A DNA stretch of 56,386 bases from positions 1 to 56,386 of IMG/VR virus record IMGVR_UViG_3300017917_001175, one strand, 5' to 3'. The notes below the pieces were generated by a model. The model ran no database searches and was not told the origin of the DNA. It was given only the letters and a program-made list of their open reading frames with translations. Source of the DNA: a virus. The translations under genes and the position numbers were made by a program. Shown in pieces: positions 49,982 to 56,386 of the stretch. How positions within the stretch are numbered: position 1 is the stretch's first letter; every line of letters begins with the position of its first letter.

Positions 49982-52188
49982 TATTCACCTTCATTGCCTG
50001 TATTTTGATTTGTAGTATTAAATGTGTTAGTTGGCTTTGCTTCTTTGTTAGTTTCTTCGCCCTGTAACGGAATTCTATAACCTTTTAACGTTTGAGTAAA
50101 TTTACCTTGTCTAAAGTAATTTGTTACTCTGTTTACTACATACATTCCGGTAAATCCTAGAACTGGGCCTGCTTTAGGACTTGTAGACATGTCCATGTGA
50201 TTAGGTGATTTAAAATCGTACAATCCAGAAGACTGATTTATATCTAACGGACTTCTAAAATTAACCAGAATCTTCACTTCACCGTTCTGCCAGTTAACAG
50301 ATCCGTCAGCATTTAAATCTGGTACGCCCGGGACTGGCTTTGCTGTATAATTACCTTGCCCGCTTTGTGCAATCCAATAAGGGTCTCCCCAAACTTCCAT
50401 TTCTAAAACAGCCATGTCGTTTGGATTAGTAATAGCGTCGTGGAAGAACCTTGCGGCTCTGTTCATGGCACTTTCAGTTCCGCCACCGCGGCCTTCAAGA
50501 CTAGTTTTGCCGCCGGTTAACTTATGCATTGTTGCATTTGCGCCTGCACGGTTAGGAACTGGACTACCTTTGCCGATTGGTTTAGGGTCGCCTTCTTTTT
50601 CACCGTTTGACAGTGCGGCTTTTTTCTTACGTTCAGCATCAATGTAACTTTTAAAATCATCAGATGCTAACACGTTAGCAAAGTTAACACTAAAATCAAT
50701 ATTAAAACGAATAACTTCGCTGTTTCTTCCTGTGTAGATATAATCGTAACGTTTAACAATTTTTTTCTTTTCAGAATCTGGAATAGTTACTTCTTGGTTA
50801 ACTGCAGAAAATTTTGCCGCATTAGTTAAAAAAGGCACTACTCTATAAACTATGACTCTAGGATATGATCCTGTAAACTCAAGATCATCAACTGATTTTA
50901 AATAGTAAACTTGTGTGTCAATCTTAAACCACTTACGCTGACCTTTATCAATATTAGCGGCTTTTAATGCTTCATCAGGATACATGCTAGTTAAGATAAC
51001 TTGTGTTATCATAGCTGGTATGTCAGCATCTCGACTAAACTTCATAGTACCTTCAGCAGGATTTACTATAACATTTGCTCTAGTATATGTGTTAGATTTT
51101 TCGTCAAAGGTTACACCAGCTTTAACTTCTTTTGGTGCAGAATCGGCTCTCTTTTTTAAGTCGTAGCCCATCGATGCTTGGCCTATTACGTTAACTTCGC
51201 TTGCTTTTTGCGAAAGTGTAGATTGTTGTACGCCAATACGCTTAAACACATCAGTAGCTTCAGCATTGCCGGCAATAATAGCTGTTGTAGTTGCTGCCTT
51301 TTTATTCTCAGGCTTGCCTGCATTAACAGAGGAACTAGTTCCACTTGGAACTTCCTCTGTATTAGGAAATAAAATTACAATTTGGTCTGCAACTTTTACT
51401 GTACCATTCTTAACATGTTCTTGCAATTTTCTATTAACAATGTTTTGCAGGCTTTGCTCTCCAGTTTGTAATACTTCCTGTACTGTAGTTCCTTTTAAAG
51501 TTACGTCTGTTTTTAAATTAGCAAACTCAGTAGTTAGTGCTTGGCCGTTTGTTGCATATCCAGTTACACTATAGCGTGTACCTTGTTCGGTTGATTTGAT
51601 TGAAATTGTACTGAGCTTTACAGGAATGTGTCTTGCGGCAAAGGGAACATTTGCCACTTGTCCTGTTTCTGTATTTCCTCTAAACTCAATTGAAAGTAAG
51701 AAAGGAGCATCACGCCAATTAGCAAACTGAGCATCATATGCGGCTTTCTGTAAGGCATGAACAAACATACCAATACTATAAGGTTCAAATACATCAAACT
51801 GAAGTGTTGTTACATTAGTCGTTCTTGGATCAACTAAACCAATTGTTGACTCACATGTTAGATTTTCAATAAAGTACTCGTGCTTTCCGTACGATGTTTT
51901 AACTCTGTTCTCTGGTTGAGCACTAGCACTCTTACATACTATAGGAAGTTTCTTACCTCTTTGATATGTAGCATCTGGATAGTTGATATCTTCAACTGAC
52001 AAAGAACTTAATGTTATGACATAATCATAACTTGCATACTTTGACAAAATGTTAGGAGCAGGTAATTGTCCAGAAAAACTGTTTCCTAGTAAACCAGATG
52101 CGGCGGCACCTGCGTTAGACAACACATTTGTGACTGCGGAGGCGGCTCCAACTACTGCTACTGTTGCGCCTAATGCTTTTGCTACCAT
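49981..52188 (-). CDS. Large baseplate hub-like structural protein (735 residues)
   Basis: It begins with a hydrophobic Ala/Val-rich segment (about 1-30) and continues with a beta-rich domain (DYVITLSSLSVEDINYPDAT, then CESTIGLVDPRTTNVTTLQF, then FVHALQKAAYDAQFANWRD). The C-terminal part has a repeat of beta strands ending FTGMYVVNRVTNYFRQGKFT. It lies between gp53 and gp5, where marine T4-like phages carry a hub component. It probably does the job of gp27, joining the spike to the tail tube. This assignment rests on position and general pattern. Confidence 0.6.
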   Translation of the reverse strand: MVAKALGATVAVVGAASAVTNVLSNAGAAASGLLGNSFSGQLPAPNILSKYASYDYVITLSSLSVEDINYPDATYQRGKKLPIVCKSASAQPENRVKTSYGKHEYFIENLTCESTIGLVDPRTTNVTTLQFDVFEPYSIGMFVHALQKAAYDAQFANWRDAPFLLSIEFRGNTETGQVANVPFAARHIPVKLSTISIKSTEQGTRYSVTGYATNGQALTTEFANLKTDVTLKGTTVQEVLQTGEQSLQNIVNRKLQEHVKNGTVKVADQIVILFPNTEEVPSGTSSSVNAGKPENKKAATTTAIIAGNAEATDVFKRIGVQQSTLSQKASEVNVIGQASMGYDLKKRADSAPKEVKAGVTFDEKSNTYTRANVIVNPAEGTMKFSRDADIPAMITQVILTSMYPDEALKAANIDKGQRKWFKIDTQVYYLKSVDDLEFTGSYPRVIVYRVVPFLTNAAKFSAVNQEVTIPDSEKKKIVKRYDYIYTGRNSEVIRFNIDFSVNFANVLASDDFKSYIDAERKKKAALSNGEKEGDPKPIGKGSPVPNRAGANATMHKLTGGKTSLEGRGGGTESAMNRAARFFHDAITNPNDMAVLEMEVWGDPYWIAQSGQGNYTAKPVPGVPDLNADGSVNWQNGEVKILVNFRSPLDINQSSGLYDFKSPNHMDMSTSPKAGPVLGFTGMYVVNRVTNYFRQGKFTQTLKGYRIPLQGEETNKEAKPTNTFNTTNQNTGNEGE

Positions 52189-52191
52189 TAA

Positions 52192-52491
52192 TTAAATTCC
52201 TAACACTGTTTTTAAACTACTTTCTTTTGGAATGTAGATTTTCTTTCCTGGTACAAAGTCTAAAATAGGATCTTGAATTACATCTAAGTTTCTTTGTGTA
52301 AACACCCACCAAAGAGAAGGTTCGCCGTACAAGTCATAGGCTAGTAAATCTGGTCGGTATGCGTACTGCGATTCAATCGTGTATAAAAAATCGTCAGGTT
52401 CAGCACTAACTGGTCGAATGTTAAGGATACCTAAGTAATCCTGTTCAATTTCTGTTGTGTGCCAAGGACTAGTATTTGTATAAGCTGCCAT
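52192..52491 (-). CDS. 53: Baseplate wedge protein gp53-like (LysM-like)
   Basis: The protein has 99 residues, shorter than T4 gp53 (196). It contains the segment YRPDLLAYDLYGEPSLWWVF, then TQRNLDVIQDP and VPGKKIYIP, which match the LysM-like end of gp53 and of related baseplate proteins. gp53 holds neighbouring wedges together in the baseplate. It lies directly before the hub-like gene, as in related phages. Confidence 0.75.
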   Translation of the reverse strand: MAAYTNTSPWHTTEIEQDYLGILNIRPVSAEPDDFLYTIESQYAYRPDLLAYDLYGEPSLWWVFTQRNLDVIQDPILDFVPGKKIYIPKESSLKTVLGI

Positions 52492-52493
52492 AA

Positions 52494-53492
52494 TTAAACA
52501 TATCCAAATGGGTTATTTAAATAGCCGCCAGTAACAAACCTGTCAAGGCTAAATCTTCTTGCGCTAGTTCTACTGTAAACCGGAGTTAATGTTACAGAGA
52601 AAGAGCTCTTAGTTGGCACCCTAGCTTGTCCGCCAGGTGTCGAACCACCTATTCCAAATGTACCTGCTAGGCCTGCAATAGAACCAATTGTCTCAGATAT
52701 CTCACTTACAAAACTTGCGGCTTTAGCAATGCCATCAATTGACGAACTGCTTAATAAATCTGATAGGCCGCCAACACTGTCTGACAGTCCTTGTACTGCG
52801 CCTGCGGCACTACCAACCACATCACAGGCGATGTAATCGCAATCCTGCGGTAACTGAACGTTAAACTGTGTAATCACTACTGGAACATTTTTAAACACAT
52901 AATTTCCGTAACCGTTAAAATATACAATAGGCGGAGGATTGCCAGCTTTTGGATCAGATCCTGTGAACATTTTGGTTATAGATCGTAAATAGTGTACCGC
53001 GGCAATCCAATATAAAGCCTGTGAACTGTCTTCAACGTTCATTGGTGCAGTAATATCAATGTTACCTGGATCACTATTTCTGTATGCCTGGAATGGGTAG
53101 TTTGAATGGGTTGGCGCTTCGGGGGAATACCTAGCATTGGATCTTAAAGTAATCTGTGGGGTAAAAGGAAATACCAATCCGCCTGCATCCTTAAGCGGTT
53201 TTAATACTGGACTTTGTCTAAAGCTAGGCCATGTTGGAAGACTGAGTCTAACACGCCAATCGTTTTCATTTGCGCCGGCATCGCCAAACGCACTAACAGC
53301 ACTAAAAATATCGCCAATAGCTTCTCCACCTGCTGGTAGATTAGCACTTCGAATTGCTGATACAATGCCTTTGCTAGTATCAGTAACACTAGCCAAACGC
53401 TGTAAGGTATTGACTGCTTGGTTAGCCGCACCGAAAACTGCTGTACCTGCTACGATTTGTGAATTTAATTTTGCACCTGGTGTTATGGCCAT
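52494..53492 (-). CDS. Baseplate tail-tube-associated protein (gp48/gp54-like candidate)
   Basis: The protein has 332 residues. It has the segment NDWRVRLSLP, then FPFTPQITLRSNARYSPEAP and an internal YWIAAVHYLRSITKMF helix. The C-terminal part is Gly/Ser-rich and ends YLNNPFGYV. The tail tube initiators gp48 and gp54 sit at this place in T4-like baseplate operons, and this pattern is typical of marine relatives. It is the first gene of the structural block, read from a late-type box (53516-53523), divergent from gp55. Confidence 0.6.
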   Translation of the reverse strand: MAITPGAKLNSQIVAGTAVFGAANQAVNTLQRLASVTDTSKGIVSAIRSANLPAGGEAIGDIFSAVSAFGDAGANENDWRVRLSLPTWPSFRQSPVLKPLKDAGGLVFPFTPQITLRSNARYSPEAPTHSNYPFQAYRNSDPGNIDITAPMNVEDSSQALYWIAAVHYLRSITKMFTGSDPKAGNPPPIVYFNGYGNYVFKNVPVVITQFNVQLPQDCDYIACDVVGSAAGAVQGLSDSVGGLSDLLSSSSIDGIAKAASFVSEISETIGSIAGLAGTFGIGGSTPGGQARVPTKSSFSVTLTPVYSRTSARRFSLDRFVTGGYLNNPFGYV

Positions 53493-53515
53493 ATCTATTT
53501 CCCCATTTGGTAATG

Positions 53516-53523
53516 TATTTATT
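53516..53523 (-). promoter_or_regulatory. T4-late-like promoter AATAAATA
   Basis: On the minus strand AATAAATA (7 of 8 match to the T4 late box) lies 24 bases before the ATG of the first structural gene. Its last base coincides with the first base of the -35 element of the gp55 promoter on the other strand. Confidence 0.5.
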
Positions 53524-53551
53524 TGACTTTATAAACTGCGTAGTTTATAAT
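53523..53551 (+). promoter_or_regulatory. Sigma70-like promoter for gp55, spacer filled by an inverted repeat
   Basis: TTGACT (53523-53528), a 17-base spacer and TATAAT (53546-53551) form a near-consensus promoter. A perfect 9-bp inverted repeat, TTATAAACT (53529-53537) and AGTTTATAA (53542-53550), starts right after the -35 and runs into the -10, leaving a four-base centre (GCGT). Transcription should start near 53558, giving a leader of about 19 bases. CGGAG before the ATG is the ribosome binding site. Confidence 0.8.
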
Positions 53552-53576
53552 TGCACAATCCGGAGACTGAATTATA

Positions 53577-54422
53577 ATGACAATAGCAACCCCAACGAAA
53601 GTTAATTACTTAAACAATAAAGATTTACTTGCAGAAATACACAAATCAAAGAGTTCATACTGTAGCTTTACTAAGCCAGAATATCACCAGTATGACATTA
53701 TTTTGCCCAGTCTAGAAAAAATCAATATCCGAACAATAGCTGAAGCAAAAAGAAACAAAGCCAAACGGTTAACAGACCAAGCCTATGCGGCAAGACGTGC
53801 GGCTGGTGAAAAAGTTAAAATAGCAGACTGCGAAGTAGACTACAAGAAAATTTCTAAAACCGAACTTATTTTTAGAATAATGACATTTGAGCATATTCCT
53901 GGAAACAGTACACGCAAAAAGAATCCAAAAAGTACTGCTGATAGGCACGACAAAGTTAACTTTCCTCCATTCCAACATTATAAGTTTAACGATAACGACG
54001 AACTTGAATGTGTTGGAAAAAGTCATTGGACTGGAGATTTAACTAAAGGTCACTTTGACAAGGATCGAGGACAGATAACTCCAACTCTTGCCCGTATGAT
54101 GATTAAACTTTGTGAGCGTTATGCTACCAGAGGAAACGTTCGTGGTTATACCTATAACGACGAAATGAAGGGCCAAGCTATTTTGCAACTGACACAGATA
54201 GGACTACAATTTGATGAAAGTAAGTCTGATAATCCTTTTGCTTATTTTACTGCCGCTGTCACTAACTCATTTGTACGGGTCATTAATATTGAGAAGCGGA
54301 ATCAAAATATTAGGGATGATATTTTAGAAATGAATGGTATGAACCCAAGTTATTCTAGAACAGGCCAAGGTGAACACGAAGCCGCAATGAAACGCTATAG
54401 CGAAGGATCAAGTGATGAGTAA
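53577..54422 (+). CDS. 55: Late transcription sigma factor gp55
   Basis: The protein has 281 residues, longer than T4 gp55 (185). The N-terminus KVNYLNNKDLLAEI matches the T4 start, and the core RGYTYNDEMKGQAILQLTQI, then SDNPFAYFTAAVTNSFVRVI, matches the region that reads late promoters. Between them, residues about 22-165 are extra relative to T4 and contain basic and aromatic segments (AKRNKAKRLTDQAYAARR, VNFPPFQHYKF). The C-terminus ends in EGSSDE without an obvious clamp-binding hydrophobic tail like that of T4. It would direct host polymerase to the TATAAATA-like boxes of the structural genes. Confidence 0.9.
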   Translation: MTIATPTKVNYLNNKDLLAEIHKSKSSYCSFTKPEYHQYDIILPSLEKINIRTIAEAKRNKAKRLTDQAYAARRAAGEKVKIADCEVDYKKISKTELIFRIMTFEHIPGNSTRKKNPKSTADRHDKVNFPPFQHYKFNDNDELECVGKSHWTGDLTKGHFDKDRGQITPTLARMMIKLCERYATRGNVRGYTYNDEMKGQAILQLTQIGLQFDESKSDNPFAYFTAAVTNSFVRVINIEKRNQNIRDDILEMNGMNPSYSRTGQGEHEAAMKRYSEGSSDE

Positions 54423-55428
54423 TCTCTTTAAAAAAGCCGCATGTTTTACTGACATCCACTTTGGATTAAAGTCAAACAGCCAAGTGCATAATCAAGATTG
54501 CGAAGATTTCGTAGATTGGTATATCGCAAAAGCAAAGGAAGAAGGCTGTGATACAGGAATTTTTCTCGGTGATTGGCACCACAATCGTAATAGTCTTAAT
54601 ATCACTACTATGGACTATAGCCTTAGGGCCTTGGAAAAACTCGGTCAGGCGTTTGATCAGTTTTATTTCTTCCCTGGCAATCATGACTTATATTATAAGG
54701 ACAAGCGAGATATTCACAGTGTTGAGTTTGGCAAGTATATTCCTGGTATCACTGTTGTACATCATCCGATTACGGAAGGAGATGTCACACTTTGCCCGTG
54801 GCTCGTTGGAGAAGAATGGAAACAAATAGGCAAAAAGAAAGCCAAGTACATCTTTGGTCACTTTGAGCTTCCACACTTTTATATGAACGCTATGGTGCAG
54901 ATGCCAGATCACGGCGAAATCCAGTTAGATGCATTTAACGGTTACGAGCTAGGCTTCAGTGGACACTTTCACAAACGTCAAAGCAAAGGCAATATGCACT
55001 ATATTGGCAATGCTTTCCCGCACAATTATGCAGATGCATGGGATGATGAGCGTGGAATGATGATTCTTGAATGGGGCAAACAACCAGAATTTCACAGTTG
55101 GCCTGGGCAACCTACATTTAGGACTGTTACGCTAAGTCGTTTAATTGATGAAGCAGATACACTTATTCTTCCAAAACAACATCTAAGAGTAACTTTAGAT
55201 ATTGACATTAGTTATGAAGAAGCTAGCTTTATCAAAGAAAAATTTATGAGTGATTACGATATTCGTGAACTTACTCTAATTGCTGAAAAGAAAGCTGTAG
55301 AAATTAATACAGATATTGATATTCAATCGTTTGAAAGTGTTGATCAAATTGTGTCCAGTCAACTTGTGAATATCGAAAGTGACACGTATAATAAGAACAC
55401 GCTTCTAGCGATCTATAATAGCCTATGA
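54415..55428 (+). CDS. 47: Recombination endonuclease subunit gp47 (Mre11/SbcD-like)
   Basis: The protein has 337 residues from ATG 54415, which overlaps the gp55 stop; an in-frame GTG at 54412 is less likely. Calcineurin-like phosphodiesterase motifs are in order: TDIHFG, LGDWHHNR, PGNHDLYY, FGHFELP and GFSGHFHKRQ. These bind two metal ions. With gp46 it forms the T4 exonuclease that processes double-strand breaks for recombination-dependent replication and helps host DNA degradation. The length equals T4 gp47 (about 339). Confidence 0.95.
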   Translation: MSNLFKKAACFTDIHFGLKSNSQVHNQDCEDFVDWYIAKAKEEGCDTGIFLGDWHHNRNSLNITTMDYSLRALEKLGQAFDQFYFFPGNHDLYYKDKRDIHSVEFGKYIPGITVVHHPITEGDVTLCPWLVGEEWKQIGKKKAKYIFGHFELPHFYMNAMVQMPDHGEIQLDAFNGYELGFSGHFHKRQSKGNMHYIGNAFPHNYADAWDDERGMMILEWGKQPEFHSWPGQPTFRTVTLSRLIDEADTLILPKQHLRVTLDIDISYEEASFIKEKFMSDYDIRELTLIAEKKAVEINTDIDIQSFESVDQIVSSQLVNIESDTYNKNTLLAIYNSL

Positions 55429-56386
55429 AATTAAAAGAACTTACTGTAAAAAACTTTATGAGCGTGGGTAATCAAACCCAAGCCGTAGATTTTAGCAAGG
55501 AAAATCTTACACTTGTTCTAGGTGAAAACCTAGACATGGGTGGTGATGACAGCGGTTCACGTAACGGTACTGGTAAAACTACAATAGTCAATGCATTAAG
55601 TTTTGCGTTGTTTGGTACTGCACTTACAAACATCAAAAAAGATAACTTGATTAATAAAATCAACAACAAGAATATGCTAGTAACGCTGTCGTTTGAAAAG
55701 GACGGCATTGACTATCGAATTGAAAGAGGTCGTAAACCTAACGTGTTAAAGTTTTACGTTAACGACATTGAGCAAGAAACAGAAGAAACAGATGATGCTC
55801 AAGGCGATATGCGTGAAACACAAAAAGACGTTGACGAACTCATTGGTATGAGCCATGATATGTTTAAGCATATTGTGGCTTTAAACACTTATACTGAACC
55901 ATTCTTGTCGATGAAGTCTGGGGAACAACGTGCTATTATTGAGCAGTTGTTAGGTATTACTATTCTTAGTGAAAAAGCTGAAGCATTAAAAGAGCTGATC
56001 AAAGAAACTAAGGATTTAATCTTACAAGAAACAGCACAAATAGAAGCTACAAAAAAGTCTAACGAGGGTATTCAAAAAAGTATTGACAGTTTAATTACTA
56101 AACAAACTGCTTGGAACACTCAGCGAGACAACGATGTTGAAAAAATAGGTCGTGCTATTGTAGAATTAGAAAACGTAGACATTGAAGCTGAACTTACAAA
56201 ACACGCAGAGTTAAAACTTTTCGAAGAAAAGTCAGCGAAGCTGAAAAGCCTAAATAAGGAACGTGCTACGTTAGAAAGCGCGATAGCGCAAGCGGAGCGA
56301 AGCGTCCGCAAATATGCCGACGAATTAAGTAAGTTGGCTAACAAAACCTGTCATGCATGTGAACAACAGCTTCACGATCACAAGCA
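55425..56386 (+). CDS. 46: Recombination endonuclease subunit gp46 (Rad50/SbcC-like), 3' partial
   Basis: The frame starts at ATG 55425 (ATGA overlap with gp47) and stays open to the window edge, so at least 320 residues of an expected 560 or so are present. It has the Walker A GSRNGTGKT (44-52), a Q-loop candidate region (FLSMKSGEQRAIIEQLLG), a long coiled coil from about residue 180, and a zinc-hook Cys-His-Ala-Cys at 309-312 near the cut end. It is the ATPase partner of gp47. A GC-rich, palindromic island lies in the coiled coil (56277-56309). Confidence 0.95.
   Translation, partial: MKLKELTVKNFMSVGNQTQAVDFSKENLTLVLGENLDMGGDDSGSRNGTGKTTIVNALSFALFGTALTNIKKDNLINKINNKNMLVTLSFEKDGIDYRIERGRKPNVLKFYVNDIEQETEETDDAQGDMRETQKDVDELIGMSHDMFKHIVALNTYTEPFLSMKSGEQRAIIEQLLGITILSEKAEALKELIKETKDLILQETAQIEATKKSNEGIQKSIDSLITKQTAWNTQRDNDVEKIGRAIVELENVDIEAELTKHAELKLFEEKSAKLKSLNKERATLESAIAQAERSVRKYADELSKLANKTCHACEQQLHDHK

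Noticed and set aside
48028-53548. A 13-base exact repeat, CTGCGTAGTTTAT, at 48028-48040 and 53536-53548
   Set aside because: In an AT-rich 56-kb sequence a few 13-base matches are expected by chance. One copy forms half of the gp55 promoter palindrome and the other partly overlaps the end of gp25, so no shared role can be supported.
1-56386. tRNA genes, CRISPR arrays, integrase and insertion sequences
   Set aside because: I looked in all intergenic gaps, none longer than about 90 bases, and saw no cloverleaf, spaced direct repeats, integrase or transposase. Repeats in the fibre genes are protein-coding modules.

Overview
This window is a stretch of a lytic, T4-like marine myovirus (dsDNA tailed phage). 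Three things show this. On the minus strand there is a T4-type baseplate block (gp53, gp5-like, gp25, gp6) followed by tail fibres, one with a collar domain. On the plus strand there are gp55 (late sigma), gp47 and gp46. The many short, tightly overlapping plus-strand genes are of the kind seen in cyanophages and other marine T4-like phages. No integrase, repressor, tRNA gene, CRISPR array, insertion sequence or photosynthesis gene was seen. The host is therefore probably a marine heterotrophic bacterium with ordinary sigma70 promoters, but it cannot be named from this sequence.

Layout. (1) Positions 1-11.4 kb, plus strand: a tightly packed array with frequent ATGA or TAATG overlaps. It holds a glycosyltransferase cut by the window edge, a cupin protein between two small modular proteins, a phosphoribosyltransferase, a HIT protein, GTP cyclohydrolase I (FolE), a possible PD-(D/E)XK nuclease, a QueE-like radical SAM enzyme, a 2OG-Fe(II) oxygenase-like protein, a T4 RNase H-like 5' nuclease, two very acidic proteins, a tiny zinc-knuckle protein and many conserved unknowns. 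(2) 11.4-14.1 kb, plus strand: a MoxR-type AAA+ ATPase and a metallopeptidase-like/VWA protein, each behind its own consensus sigma70 promoter. (3) 14.1-16.0 kb, plus strand: conserved unknowns and thyX, closed by an intrinsic terminator. (4) 16.0-20.1 kb, minus strand: four GT-A-like glycosyltransferases and two unknowns, read from their own promoter. (5) 20.2-53.5 kb, minus strand: the late structural block, read from high to low coordinates. Its order is tail-tube-associated protein, gp53, hub-like protein, gp5-like spike, gp25, gp6, a giant 5034-residue protein, then fibres. (6) 53.6-56.4 kb, plus strand: gp55, gp47 and gp46 (cut by the right edge), divergent from the structural block.

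Regulation. Two promoter classes can be seen. Host-type promoters (TTGACA-like, 16-18 bp spacer, TATAAT-like) precede the MoxR gene, the VWA gene, the glycosyltransferase operon and gp55. All four carry a perfect or near-perfect inverted repeat at the core promoter. T4-late-like octamers (GATAAATA, CATAAATA, AATAAATA) precede the structural genes on the minus strand. The gp55 promoter lies directly beside the first late promoter, so host polymerase could make gp55, which would then switch on the neighbouring late operon.

The features that most deserve a second look are the inverted-repeat promoters, the MoxR/VWA-peptidase pair with private promoters, the giant baseplate-region protein with a propeller and carbohydrate-binding-like modules, a coiled-coil module it shares with a fibre, and a QueE whose cluster-binding cysteine motif is split by an insertion.
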